Positions 26,245 through 35,358 of a stretch of 64,000 bases of DNA are shown here, piece by piece. This DNA comes from Anabaena sp. WA102 (GTDB taxonomy: Bacteria > Cyanobacteriota > Cyanobacteriia > Cyanobacteriales > Nostocaceae): NCBI RefSeq assembly GCF_001277295.1, contig NZ_CP011456.1, forward strand, positions 2,852,001 to 2,916,000, given 5' to 3'. The notes beneath the pieces were generated by a model that saw only the letters and a list, made by a program, of their open reading frames with translations, ran no database searches and was not told the DNA's origin. Made by a program: the position numbers and the translations under genes. Each line of letters begins with the position of its first letter. The stretch's first letter is position 1.

Positions 26245-27690
26245 GTGACTAGTCAAAAAACATCAGCAGCACAACAAAGAGCCGCAAAAGCTAAATATAA
26301 GGGTCAAGGGAAAAATTCTCGCCCGTCTAAATCGGGACGGTGGCTATGGTTTGCGGTGGGTATGGGGGGGATTGCCATAGTATCAGGACTTGCAGGGGCA
26401 TTATTAGCTGTTTCTTGGGAAAGTACGCCTTTACAACAAGCTCAACTTAGTCCCCAGGAAGAAGCAGTATTTGATAGCGATAGTATTTCTGGCAATGGGT
26501 TACAATTTTCTCAGCTAACTCGTCCTGTTAATATCCTGTTAATGGGTATGAGTGTACTACCTCCAGATGTCCAAAATCCCCCATCCGAAACCAAAAATCT
26601 GCGTTATTTGCCCCAGATTAACTCTTTTGACGGTCTTTCTGATGTGATGCTGCTGGTCAAATTTGATCCAGAGACCAAAAAAGTAGTCATGCTTTCTGTT
26701 CCTAGAGATACCCGTACACAAATTGAAGGGCATGGAGTCAAAAAAATTAATGCGGCTAATGTGGATGGTGGTCCAGCTTTGACGGCGAAAACCGTTAGTA
26801 ATCTTTTGGGTGGAGTAGGAATTGATCGCTACGTTCGGATTAATGTCTTAGGTGTTAGTAAGCTAATTGAAGCTTTGGGCGGAGTGAATATTTATGTCCC
26901 CAAAGATATGAAATATCGGGACGATTCCCAGCATTTATACATTAATTTAAAAGCGGGTCAACAACATCTCAATGGTGAACAAGCGTTGCAATTACTCCGC
27001 TATCGCCATGATGAATTGGGCGATATTGGGCGAATTCAGCGGCAGCAAACGGTGTTGCGAGCTTTAATCGAACAGACTCTTAACCCGACAACCATCACGA
27101 AATTACCAGATATTCTCAATGTGGTTAAGGAAAATATTGATACCAACTTATCCGTTGAAGAATTAATAGCACTGGTTGGTTTTGGTTCAAAAATCAATCG
27201 CGCAAATATGCAAATGTTAATGCTGCCTGGACGCTTTAGCGAAAATCGTGAGTTTGATGCCAGCTACTGGGTTCCAGATGGGCGGAATATTGCTAAATTA
27301 ATGACTCAGCATTTTGGTCTAGAAGCAAAGACCACAGAAACATCATTTAGTGAGCCTGGTCGTTTGCGTATAGCTATTCAGGATAGTACAGGAGGCGATA
27401 GCGAAGCGCGACCTAGTAATCGCTCTCAATTGCGTCCCCTCATTAAAACATTGGAGAAAGCCGGCTATACCAATATCTTCGTCTCTAAACCCTGGGGACA
27501 ACCCTTAGATGTAACCCACATTGTCGCACAACAAGGAGACGGAGGCAGTGCCGAATTAATTCGTAGTCTGTTGGGATTTGGAGAAGTGCGCGTAGAAAGC
27601 ACAGGTAATATTAGCTCTGACATTACTATCCAAGTGGGTAAGGATTGGTTTCAAAATCAACCGATTTTCCAAAATTCTACCCGTCCGTAA
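26245..27690 (+). CDS. LytR-CpsA-Psr (LCP) family protein
   Basis: 481 aa from the preferred start GTG 26245, which has AGAGGA five bases upstream; a TTG 48 bases earlier is in frame but has no good site. After a basic N-terminus there is one membrane helix (AVGMGGIAIVSGLAGALLAV), then the LCP domain with VPRDTR and RYRHDELGDIGRIQRQQ (phosphate- and lipid-binding Arg/Asp). A C-terminal LytR_C-like domain (about 385-480) follows. LCP proteins transfer undecaprenyl-linked glycans to peptidoglycan at the outer face of the plasma membrane. Confidence 0.93.
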   Translation: MTSQKTSAAQQRAAKAKYKGQGKNSRPSKSGRWLWFAVGMGGIAIVSGLAGALLAVSWESTPLQQAQLSPQEEAVFDSDSISGNGLQFSQLTRPVNILLMGMSVLPPDVQNPPSETKNLRYLPQINSFDGLSDVMLLVKFDPETKKVVMLSVPRDTRTQIEGHGVKKINAANVDGGPALTAKTVSNLLGGVGIDRYVRINVLGVSKLIEALGGVNIYVPKDMKYRDDSQHLYINLKAGQQHLNGEQALQLLRYRHDELGDIGRIQRQQTVLRALIEQTLNPTTITKLPDILNVVKENIDTNLSVEELIALVGFGSKINRANMQMLMLPGRFSENREFDASYWVPDGRNIAKLMTQHFGLEAKTTETSFSEPGRLRIAIQDSTGGDSEARPSNRSQLRPLIKTLEKAGYTNIFVSKPWGQPLDVTHIVAQQGDGGSAELIRSLLGFGEVRVESTGNISSDITIQVGKDWFQNQPIFQNSTRP

Positions 27691-27733
27691 TCATAATTTG
27701 AGTATCAATTTCCGATTCATCCTTGAGAGGTTC

Positions 27734-27766
27734 AGATCTCCGATTTCTTTGAGAAGTCGGGGATCT
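27734..27766 (+). terminator. Hairpin after the LCP gene
   Basis: AGATCTCCGATTTCTT pairs with GAGAAGTCGGGGATCT with few mismatches, about 44 bp after the stop. It is similar in sequence to the hairpin at 34321-34351, so it may be a dispersed repeat that serves as a terminator. Confidence 0.55.
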
Positions 27767-27890
27767 TGTTGATAATTGGTAATTGGTGATGAAATTCCAG
27801 GTTTCATCCTGTTCATCCTTTAATCCTGGACATCCTGATTCTGACAGTTTCTCTAATATGCTCGAAAATTATTATATGAGTTAAAACTGA

Positions 27891-28397
27891 ATGATGAAAC
27901 AGCCTTGGGGTGCAATACAAGTAAAAAAGGCGCTGTGCGCTATGATTTCGGGTGTGGGGGTCGGGATGATCTTTTGGGGGTGTAATGCTAATAACCCCCA
28001 GTTTCAAGATACAAGATGGAATATATATGGAAATAGGCGTTATGGTTTTGAGTTTCCTTATCCGCATACTTGGCAGGTGTTAGGAAACCCAGACAATAGT
28101 GATGGTGTTGTTTTAGTTTCACCAAACCAAAAGAATGTGGAAATTCGTGCTTATGCAAGTAAGCCTGTATTAAAATCCTTAACTGAAAATTCTCAGCCAG
28201 TCCCTAATTTTCGGACTCACCAAGGTTTTGCTGGGGTATTGGCTGTAGATGCGGGGGAAAAGGTGACTGTGATCAAATTGACTATTAGCCAAGAGAAATT
28301 GGAGTATCACTGGCAAGGACAAAGCGGTAGCAAAGACTTTCCAAATTATTATCGGCTGTTTTACTACATCGCCCAGGAGTATAAAATTAGTCAGTAG
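27891..28397 (+). CDS. Putative lipoprotein, 168 aa
   Basis: The signal peptide (about residues 1-30) ends in a lipobox-like IFWG-C, so the mature protein should be lipid-anchored. The mature part has RYGFEFPYPHTWQVL and GVVLVSPNQKNVEIRAYAS, which resembles PsbP-like/surface-protein folds (YGFxFxYPxxW), but it is short. Two ATG codons (27891, 27894) are possible. Its function is unknown. Spacing to sqdB is 165 bp with tandem TTTTGGAT copies near 28453-28477. Confidence 0.75.
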   Translation: MMKQPWGAIQVKKALCAMISGVGVGMIFWGCNANNPQFQDTRWNIYGNRRYGFEFPYPHTWQVLGNPDNSDGVVLVSPNQKNVEIRAYASKPVLKSLTENSQPVPNFRTHQGFAGVLAVDAGEKVTVIKLTISQEKLEYHWQGQSGSKDFPNYYRLFYYIAQEYKISQ

Positions 28398-28562
28398 TTA
28401 GTGGTTAGTTGTCAGTAGTTAATGGTTAGGTAAGGGACAGAAGTAATTTTGAATTTTGGATTTTGGATTTTGGATTTATTTACTGCCTTAGTGAGAATTT
28501 AATGATGAAGAGGGGACACAAACCTGATAGATTTAGCTATCAGCGAGTAAAAACTGGTAAAG

Positions 28563-29717
28563 ATGAAAGTCCTGGTTATTGGTGGTGATGGGTATTGCGG
28601 TTGGGCAACCGCGCTTTACCTTTCTAATCGAGGTTACGAAGTTGGAATTTTAGATAGTTTGGTGCGGCGACACTGGGATAATGAACTGGGTGTAGAAACC
28701 CTTACCCCAATCGCACCAATTCAGAAACGTCTCCAGCGATGGCAGGATTTGACTAGTAAGTCTATTGATCTGTTTATCGGCGATATTACTAATTACGAGT
28801 TTCTGCACAAAGCTTTACACGAATTTCAACCAACTGCGATCGTGCATTTTGGTGAGCAACGTTCAGCGCCATTTTCCATGATTGACCGTGAACACGCTGT
28901 TCTTACCCAAGTCAATAATGTGGTTGGTACGTTGAATTTGCTGTACATCATGCGGGAAGATTTCCCAGACTGCCATTTGGTGAAATTGGGAACAATGGGT
29001 GAGTATGGAACTCCCAACATTGATATTGAAGAAGGATACATCACGATTGAACATAACGGACGTAAGGATACTTTGCCCTATCCGAAGCAGCCTGGTTCTA
29101 TGTATCACTTGAGTAAAGTCCATGATAGTCATAATATCCACTTTGCTTGCCGGATCTGGGGTTTAAGGGCTACAGACTTAAATCAGGGGATTGTTTACGG
29201 TGTCCTAACTGAAGAAACGGGGATGGACGAACTGTTAATTAACCGATTGGATTATGATGGTGTATTTGGTACAGCACTGAATCGCTTCTGTATTCAAGCT
29301 ACCGTGGGACATCCTCTCACTGTTTACGGTACAGGTGGACAAACTCGTGGCTTCTTGGATATTCGGGATACGGTGCGATGTATTGAATTAGCGATCGCTA
29401 ATCCTGCTGAACCGGGAGAATTCCGTGTGTTTAACCAATTTACCGAACTATTTAGCGTCGGTGATTTGGCGATGATGGTGAAAAAAGCCGGCAACGCTAT
29501 GGGATTGAATGTGGATATTAACCACATAGATAACCCCAGAGTGGAGAAGGAAGAACACTATTTCAACGCCAAAAACACCAAACTCTTGGATTTGGGTTTA
29601 CAACCTCACCTGCTCTCTGATTCCCTACTTGATTCGCTTTTAAACTTTGCTGACAAGTATCAGAACCGAGTTGATCACAAACAGATTCTCCCCAAAGTCT
29701 CTTGGCATAGAAAATAG
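28563..29717 (+). CDS. sqdB: UDP-sulfoquinovose synthase
   Basis: A 384-aa extended short-chain dehydrogenase. The N-terminal Rossmann motif GGDGYCGWAT binds NAD. SMYHLSKVHD carries the catalytic Tyr-Lys. VRRHWDNELGVETLTPI is diagnostic of SqdB. It makes UDP-sulfoquinovose from UDP-glucose and sulfite for the thylakoid sulfolipid SQDG. The partner sqdX follows 201 bp downstream in the same direction, the standard cyanobacterial arrangement. Confidence 0.98.
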   Translation: MKVLVIGGDGYCGWATALYLSNRGYEVGILDSLVRRHWDNELGVETLTPIAPIQKRLQRWQDLTSKSIDLFIGDITNYEFLHKALHEFQPTAIVHFGEQRSAPFSMIDREHAVLTQVNNVVGTLNLLYIMREDFPDCHLVKLGTMGEYGTPNIDIEEGYITIEHNGRKDTLPYPKQPGSMYHLSKVHDSHNIHFACRIWGLRATDLNQGIVYGVLTEETGMDELLINRLDYDGVFGTALNRFCIQATVGHPLTVYGTGGQTRGFLDIRDTVRCIELAIANPAEPGEFRVFNQFTELFSVGDLAMMVKKAGNAMGLNVDINHIDNPRVEKEEHYFNAKNTKLLDLGLQPHLLSDSLLDSLLNFADKYQNRVDHKQILPKVSWHRK

Positions 29718-29820
29718 AAAATAGGAGTTCAGGAGTATGGCTAACGCCACACTATGCCTTCGGCACACTACGTGAACGCTATCAGGAGTTTAGGAGAAAG
29801 AAGGAACAAGAAAGAAATCT

Positions 29821-29859
29821 TCTCTCCTGTCCTTCTCTCCTGTCCTTCTCTCCTGTCCT
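29821..29859 (+). repeat. 13-bp tandem repeat between sqdB and sqdX
   Basis: Three copies of TCTCTCCTGTCCT, followed by a degenerate fourth. Upstream (29737-29782) lies a GGCTAACGCCAC palindromic motif that recurs elsewhere in the window. Confidence 0.85.
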
Positions 29860-29918
29860 TCTACTCCTATTCTGAACTTCTGCAACTTCTGTAACTTCTG
29901 AACTCCTGATAATTTGAT

Positions 29919-31052
29919 ATGCGAATAGCCCTATTTACAGAAACCTTTTTACCGAAAGTTGACGGCATTGTTACCCGTCTTCGTCATACCGTTGACCATC
30001 TTCAACGTCTTGGCAATCAAGTTTTGGTATTTGCCCCTGAAGGTGGCATCACTGAACATAAAGGTGCGAAAGTTTACGGGGTTAGTGGCTTTCCCTTACC
30101 TCTTTATCCAGAGTTGAAAATGGCACTGCCTCGCCCTGCCATTGGTCACGCTTTGGAAGAGTTTCAACCAGATATTATTCATGTTGTTAATCCCGCAGTT
30201 CTCGGACTATCAGGGATTTTTTATAGTAAAGTTCTCAAAATTCCTTTGGTGGCTTCCTACCATACCCATTTGCCCCAATATCTGCAACATTACGGATTGG
30301 GGATGTTGGAAGGGTTACTATGGGAGTTGTTAAAGCTCGGTCATAATCAGGCTGAGTTAAATTTGTGTACCTCTACGGCAATGGTAAAGGAACTTTCCAC
30401 CCATGGGATTGAAAGGTGTGATTTATGGCAACGGGGAGTAGATACAGAATTATTTCATCCTGATTTAGTTAGTGCGGAAATGCGATCGCATCTTTCCCAA
30501 AATAATCCAGATAGCCCTTTATTATTGTATGTTGGTCGTCTTTCTGCTGAAAAGGAAATCGAACGCATTAAACCAATTTTAGAAGCCATTCCCAATGCCA
30601 GATTAGCATTAGTCGGCGATGGACCTCACCGTCAAGTTTTGGAAAAACACTTTGCTGGGACAAATACTTATTTTGTCGGTTATCTCATGGGTAAAGAATT
30701 AGGTTCTGCCTTTGCCAGTGCTGATGCTTTTATTTTTCCTTCCCGCACAGAAACACTCGGATTAGTGCTGCTAGAAGCTATGGCTGCCGGATGTCCAGTG
30801 GTAGCAGCCCATTCTGGAGGCATCCCTGATATTGTCACAGATGGTGTAAATGGATATCTTTTTGATCCACAAGCTGATATTCAAGAGGCAATTAATGCTA
30901 CTATACGTCTGTTAAAACAACGGCAGGAAATAGCTATTATCCGTAAAAACGCCCGTGCCGAAGCAGAGAAATGGGGATGGACATCGGCTACACAACAACT
31001 GGAAGATTATTATCAAAAAATAATTTTAAGCAGTAGGGGGATACACAAATAA
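29919..31052 (+). CDS. sqdX: Sulfoquinovosyltransferase (SQDG synthase)
   Basis: A 377-aa GT4 glycosyltransferase (GT-B fold). The N-terminus is MRIALFTETFLPKVDGIVTR. YVGRLSAEKEIERIKPIL begins the nucleotide-sugar half. FPSRTETLGLVLLEAMAAGCPVV is the E-x7-E motif. It transfers sulfoquinovose to diacylglycerol at the membrane. The TAA stop (31050-31052) falls within the left terminus of the IS607-type element, so the insertion lies exactly at the gene's end. Confidence 0.97.
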   Translation: MRIALFTETFLPKVDGIVTRLRHTVDHLQRLGNQVLVFAPEGGITEHKGAKVYGVSGFPLPLYPELKMALPRPAIGHALEEFQPDIIHVVNPAVLGLSGIFYSKVLKIPLVASYHTHLPQYLQHYGLGMLEGLLWELLKLGHNQAELNLCTSTAMVKELSTHGIERCDLWQRGVDTELFHPDLVSAEMRSHLSQNNPDSPLLLYVGRLSAEKEIERIKPILEAIPNARLALVGDGPHRQVLEKHFAGTNTYFVGYLMGKELGSAFASADAFIFPSRTETLGLVLLEAMAAGCPVVAAHSGGIPDIVTDGVNGYLFDPQADIQEAINATIRLLKQRQEIAIIRKNARAEAEKWGWTSATQQLEDYYQKIILSSRGIHK

Positions 31053-31169
31053 CGTAGTTAAACAAGGTCAAACAACGTCAATTGCTGATAATTCGCTCTC
31101 TGATTGACCTTACTCGTAAGTTTGCTTTTAGGTTCTAGAGTCTGGGGCTTATCCATGCCCGTTTCCGCT

Positions 31170-32540
31170 TCAGTTTCCACTATTAGGGAATCGGTGAAAC
31201 TTCTGAGTTCGTTCTAGCAAGATTACTTTTACATCGGAATGTTTCATATAACGAGTGATTTCAACGTCACTCATTCTTGCTAGAACGTTGTCAGCAGCGT
31301 TAGTATCTGAGTGCATCACGACCCCATCATGTCCGGTAAACTTGTCACCATTTCTACTACCCGTTAAGGTACTAAATCTGGAGTCAAGTTGTGACGTATA
31401 CGCACAATTCACACTAACAACCGTGCAACCTACACGGGTTGAAACTTGTTTGAGGGCATCCGCAACTATCCCCTTGCACCATGAAGAAACATTTCTCTTC
31501 ATACGCTTTCTCATGGGCTTTTTGCCTTTTAGTGCTTCCGTCAAATCTTCAAAAGCTACCTTGATCGCATCTGTCATCAAGTCATGCGTAGCTGTAAAAA
31601 CGATTGTTTGAATCCTACCTTTAAAGGATCTTTCCCGATTTTCCCACTTGATTTTACCAAGATTATTTCGTTTAATTCTATCAGCCTTGGCACTGTTTCC
31701 TTTAGCTGTAGACTTGTTAAAAACTGACCTGATTTTATTACGTTTTACTTGTTTCGCTGTTCTGTAGTCGGTTTCTTGAGTTTGGATTTTACCAAAATCA
31801 TTACCTAAAAATCTAGCACCATCATTAGAAGATGTGGCATAAACTTCGGTGTAACCTCTATCACATCCAATTATTTTACCATCGGTCTTTTTTTCAGCTT
31901 TTTGGATATCAGTTGTGTAATGAATTTCCCATCTGCCATTACGCTTAATTAGCCTTATTTGACACTTTATTTCTGTTGGTAAAGTCGTTGGTAGTTTGAG
32001 AGTTTTATATGGAGTTAAACCTCCAAAACGCAACCACACCACACCTTTATCATCTGTTTTAGTATCATAAGCCTTTACAATAATTTGGTTACAAACTTTC
32101 GTGTGTCCTCGATACCAAAACTTTCTAACTAAGGTGCAAAGTTTGGGATGTTCCAACCATTTCCGACTTTCTAAGGTAAGTTGCAAAACTCCTTTTTTAG
32201 CCTGGAACGACTGGAACGATTGACCCAAAGATTTCATCACCTTTTCGACACAAGCAGCCTGAACCAAGTGAATATCATCAATTACGTCATAGAGAGTTGC
32301 TTCCCATAACTTAGCAGGTAATTTGTATTTGTCTTTTAAGGTGCGTAGCTGTTTGTCAATCTCAAATTTAGAAACGCCCCAAGCCTTTAACGACCCGAAC
32401 TCATTCCACAAGTCAGAGCGTAGTTTACCTAAACTCAAAGCGATTAAATCAAGTTCGTTAGATTTCCAATTATTTAGTTTTTCAGTCCCTAAAATAGCGA
32501 TTCTCGTAACGGTTAACTGATTCTTTGCTTTGAGTTTCAT
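31170..32540 (-). CDS. tnpB: TnpB (RNA-guided nuclease family), zinc-finger-less variant
   Basis: A 456-aa protein. The RuvC acidic triad is visible: Asp227 in GCDRGY, Glu331 in VAFEDL, and Asp412 in HSDTNAADN. The region between Glu331 and Asp412 lacks the paired CxxC motifs of canonical TnpB and instead has YTSQLDSRF, GSRNGDKFTGHDG. This reads as a known cyanobacterial subgroup with a degenerate zinc ribbon. All three catalytic Asp/Glu are intact and the ORF is full length, so it may be active. It is paired with the serine recombinase upstream. Confidence 0.93.
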   Translation of the reverse strand: MKLKAKNQLTVTRIAILGTEKLNNWKSNELDLIALSLGKLRSDLWNEFGSLKAWGVSKFEIDKQLRTLKDKYKLPAKLWEATLYDVIDDIHLVQAACVEKVMKSLGQSFQSFQAKKGVLQLTLESRKWLEHPKLCTLVRKFWYRGHTKVCNQIIVKAYDTKTDDKGVVWLRFGGLTPYKTLKLPTTLPTEIKCQIRLIKRNGRWEIHYTTDIQKAEKKTDGKIIGCDRGYTEVYATSSNDGARFLGNDFGKIQTQETDYRTAKQVKRNKIRSVFNKSTAKGNSAKADRIKRNNLGKIKWENRERSFKGRIQTIVFTATHDLMTDAIKVAFEDLTEALKGKKPMRKRMKRNVSSWCKGIVADALKQVSTRVGCTVVSVNCAYTSQLDSRFSTLTGSRNGDKFTGHDGVVMHSDTNAADNVLARMSDVEITRYMKHSDVKVILLERTQKFHRFPNSGN

Positions 32541-32567
32541 GGACTTGGTTTGCTACGTCTTTTACTA

Positions 32568-33176
32568 CTATACACCCATTGACTCGTATTGACTACTATT
32601 TGTTTCATGAATATTTTGCTCTTCGGCTATCTTTTTCTTGTAAGCCCGAAGGAAGTAAAGCTTGGAAGAAAAGCAGTGCATGATAGCCATAAAATCCTGC
32701 ATCAACTCTTCGGGCGGTGATAGCTTGGCATTGTTCACCACGACAATTTTGCAACCGTGAAGATTGCAAAACCACTCAACAAACTCAAAACCAAATCTGC
32801 ATAACCTATCCTTATGTCCCACGACAATTTCAGAGATTTGATTTTGGGCAACTTGAGTCATTAATTTAAGAAAGTTTTTCCGCTTCCAGTTCATACCACT
32901 GGCAACATCCTTGACGACCCGGCATCCTGGGTAAGTTTTACCTAAAAAATCTATTTGTGTGTCAAGGTCTAACAACTGGGTTTTTGTGCTGACACGGGCA
33001 TAAAGAACCCTCTCTTTATCCATTGAGACTGTTTTGATGAATGCTGACTCTGGATATCTCCGATGTCCCCCAGGAGAACGGATACATTCTATTTTCCCTA
33101 AGTCAGCCCATTCTGCCGTTGTCTTAGGGTGATAGCCAAATTGTTTGTAAACTTGTTCTGGGGTTAGGTATTTCAT
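32568..33176 (-). CDS. tnpA: IS607-type serine recombinase TnpA
   Basis: A 202-aa protein. The N-terminal MerR-like helix-turn-helix (YLTPEQVYKQFGYHPKTTAEW ... GGHRRYPES) precedes the catalytic domain, the reverse of classical resolvases and typical of IS607. LYARVSTKTQ holds the nucleophile Ser. LCRFGFEFVEWF and a C-terminal helix follow. It should catalyse excision and insertion without long target duplications. The ATG is at 33176. Confidence 0.95.
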   Translation of the reverse strand: MKYLTPEQVYKQFGYHPKTTAEWADLGKIECIRSPGGHRRYPESAFIKTVSMDKERVLYARVSTKTQLLDLDTQIDFLGKTYPGCRVVKDVASGMNWKRKNFLKLMTQVAQNQISEIVVGHKDRLCRFGFEFVEWFCNLHGCKIVVVNNAKLSPPEELMQDFMAIMHCFSSKLYFLRAYKKKIAEEQNIHETNSSQYESMGV

Positions 33177-33315
33177 CTTTCGGTTAAATACGATTAACCC
33201 CAGTATACTACGTTATTTTGAGATTAGAGAGTTTGGCAGGGTTTCCCCGCCCAGGAGTCAGGAATCAGGAGTCAGGAGTCAGAAGTCAGAATAAGAGTTC
33301 TATATGGCTAACAAC

Positions 33316-33576
33316 TTAAACTTCTTCAGAACCGTTACTTGGAAAAGGTTGTTCACCGATTTTTAGTTGCTTTTTTGATTGTTTCAACTGTTTCCAAAGT
33401 AACTTAATCTGATCATAAGCCTCATCTGGTGAGATTTTGCCACCAGTTTCTAAATTGCAAATATAACTAACCTTTTGGGCAAATTCCTGCAAATTCGCAT
33501 TAAATACCAAGTTTTCTGGTTTGACATGACCATAATAGCGACCACGGGGATAGAGAAAATCTTCTTTGCTCATCAT
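33316..33576 (-). CDS. Conserved cyanobacterial small protein (DUF7219-like)
   Basis: I prefer ATG 33576 (or 33573, MSKEDFLYPRGRYYGHVKPE), because GGAG lies 7 nt before it; an earlier ATG at 33597 is in frame but less well placed. 85-86 aa, soluble, mostly helical. The family is widespread in cyanobacteria; the function is unknown. It stands alone. AGTCAGG-type heptamers lie at 33250-33290 after the stop. Confidence 0.8.
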   Translation of the reverse strand: MMSKEDFLYPRGRYYGHVKPENLVFNANLQEFAQKVSYICNLETGGKISPDEAYDQIKLLWKQLKQSKKQLKIGEQPFPSNGSEEV

Positions 33577-33597
33577 TTTTTTTCTCCATTGACTCAA

Positions 33598-34168
33598 CTG
33601 CTCTATAAAACTTATATAATACTGACAGCCCAGCGTGCCTTAAGCTATACATTCCTGTTTGTTTCCCCTGTTGGTGATCAAAATAGATGGATAGCTCTGT
33701 CTTCATAGCCTATCTCTAACTCCTCTACTTTTTCAGAATGGAATAATAGATAAAACTATTACATCCTGCTGATAGTTTAGAGTGGCGTGAGCCATAAGTG
33801 GGGCTTTAGGACAGTTATTCACGTTTAGTTATTCTCTAATTTATTAACAACAGATTGTATTAAATTCAATATGTTATTAATATATCTCTTAAGATAGATT
33901 AATACATTCCTTTTTGCAATACTTGGCAAAACTTTCCTTGTAAACTATAATTATACATTTAAATTAGAATAATTGAAAATACAAGTATTTGATGACTAAA
34001 TAGGGTTCGCGGAAGAAGTCTTTTCCTTAGGGCTAGTACCGCAAAGCGGAAGTCAAAAGTCAAAGGTCAAAAGTAATATTAAGCAAGCTTTTTGACGATT
34101 GAGAATGGTTGGTGTATTTACGCCGCAGTGTAATAGGAGTCAGGGGGAAGAAAGAAGATTCGGATCAT
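33598..34168. other. Intergenic region, no gene seen
   Basis: AT-rich spacer. It contains AGTCAAA/GGTCAAA heptamers at about 34049-34072 and a MITE-C copy just beyond (34169). I see no ORF with coding character. Confidence 0.6.
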
Positions 34169-34320
34169 TAAGTAGTGAGACAGAATTAATTACACAATGT
34201 CATTGCGTAAGCGTTGCGTGGCGTTAGCCATATGGAACGAATTGAAATGAAGCAATCGCAAGGGTTGTGATTGCTTCCCTTCCCTCGCAATGACTGTAAA
34301 TATTATTGTCCAATTACTTA
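34169..34320 (+). repeat. MITE-C copy 1 (152 bp, TA-flanked)
   Basis: It begins TAAGTAGTGAGACAG and ends TTGTCCAATTACTTA, an imperfect long terminal inverted repeat with TA at both ends. The interior holds GTCATTGCG...CGCAATGAC and a GGCGTTAGCCATATGG motif. An inverted copy of the same length (152 bp) lies at 41701-41852. Confidence 0.92.
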
Positions 34321-34351
34321 TATTCCCGACTTCTTAAAGAAGTCGGGAATA
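34321..34351 (-). terminator. Palindromic hairpin after chlM
   Basis: TATTCCCGACTTCTT is followed by AAGAAGTCGGGAATA, 15-bp arms. It lies 26 bp after the chlM stop. No strong T-run follows on the minus strand, so terminator function is only likely. Confidence 0.55.
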
Positions 34352-34376
34352 TAAAGTATCAATTGTAATTTACTAT

Positions 34377-35069
34377 CTACACAGATGTACGAGTTGCTTC
34401 TAGTAAACTGGAAAAGTAAAACTTTGTTCGCGCCATAGCTTGCCGTTGGATTGAAAAGCCATTTTTTTCCAAGATTTTGATGACATCAGCTTTAGGATGT
34501 AAATAAGCGCGAGTGGTTTTACTTGGACCAGGAAAGAAAGTACCGATTTTTTTGAGGATAGTCAGGAAGAAAGTTTTAGGCGCAAAACTGAGAATAATCC
34601 GTGATTGTGCTAAAGAACACAAATGAGAAATCATCTCGTCAGCTTTTTCTTGAGGGTAGTGAATCAGAACATCCAAACAGATAACAGTGTGGTAACTACC
34701 ACTCAAAGATTCCAAATCCTCTACCGCAAAAGAGGGGTTTACAGTATTTGACAAAGCCATTACAGCCCTATCCTGAGCTTCTGATACCATTTTGGCAGAA
34801 ATGTCGCTGGCATAGACCTTAGCACCACTCATAGCTAGAGGAATACTCAGACTACCGACACCACACCCAGCATCACAAATTGATAATGATGGTAAATTGT
34901 TGTCAGCTTTTAACCAGCCGATGACATTATCTACAGTTTGTTGATGTCCAGTGCGAATATCTAGCTGAACCTTGTTGACTTCACCATCACCATAGATGCG
35001 TTGCCACCGATCAAAGCCTGTGGAGTTGAAGTATTCGCGGACTATTGTTTTATCGTCGGCTGCGTTCAT
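34377..35069 (-). CDS. chlM: Magnesium protoporphyrin IX methyltransferase
   Basis: I place the start at ATG 35069 (MNAADDKTIVREYFNS), giving 230 aa, the usual length. The frame stays open further upstream into transposon-remnant DNA, which I regard as non-genic. The SAM-binding motif is ICDAGCGVGSLSIPLA, and VICLDVLIHYP follows. FDRWQRIYGDGEVNKVQLDI is diagnostic of ChlM/BchM. It methylates the C13 propionate of Mg-protoporphyrin in chlorophyll synthesis. Confidence 0.96.
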   Translation of the reverse strand: MNAADDKTIVREYFNSTGFDRWQRIYGDGEVNKVQLDIRTGHQQTVDNVIGWLKADNNLPSLSICDAGCGVGSLSIPLAMSGAKVYASDISAKMVSEAQDRAVMALSNTVNPSFAVEDLESLSGSYHTVICLDVLIHYPQEKADEMISHLCSLAQSRIILSFAPKTFFLTILKKIGTFFPGPSKTTRAYLHPKADVIKILEKNGFSIQRQAMARTKFYFSSLLEATRTSV

Positions 35070-35097
35070 AAACTCAATTGTTAATTGTTCACAATTC

Positions 35098-35311
35098 GTG
35101 ACATACTCCACACACTCCCCTATGCCTTGCGGCACGCTTGCGCGAACAGGTGAGTGTGGGCTTCTCAGCGACTCTTCTATGAAGACATTGACTGAGCTTT
35201 AAGACCGTGTGTCCCACGGTTCTTGATATTTATAGCCGAATTTAGATCCCTGCACAAACTTGCATGGCAGATAGGGCAATTAATTGTGCATTCTTTTCTA
35301 TGCAGCTTCAT
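35098..35311 (-). pseudogene. tnpB 3' remnant with IS605-type right end
   Basis: The ORF 35177-35311 (44 aa) encodes only the tail of a TnpB. Its zinc-ribbon half is CTINCPICHASLC, followed by RDLNSAINI, the catalytic-Asp region of the family. Downstream on the same strand, GAGAAGCCCACACTC, a hairpin and GAGTATGTCAC (35098-35166) form the transposon right end. The N-terminal bulk is missing. The remnant ends about 29 bp before the chlM start and may carry or disturb the chlM promoter. Confidence 0.85.
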
Positions 35312-35358
35312 CTGAATTTGGTATTAGTAAATTCTCAACGACAAAAATTCCGGCTAGT

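Larger units (their letters stand above)
31048..33217 (-). mobile_element. IS607-type insertion element
   Basis: It carries a serine-recombinase tnpA and a tnpB, both minus strand, 27 bp apart. AATAACGTAGT (31048-31058) and ACTACGTTATT (33207-33217) are perfectly inverted 11-bp sequences flanking the genes, and I take them as approximate ends. IS607 elements do not need inverted repeats, so the exact ends could lie a little inside. The non-coding 31053-31169, 3' of tnpB, is where an omega-RNA would lie. Confidence 0.8.

Noticed and set aside
35070..35135. N-terminal extension of ChlM to 35135
   Set aside because: Those codons derive from the transposon right end; the family starts at MNAADD.
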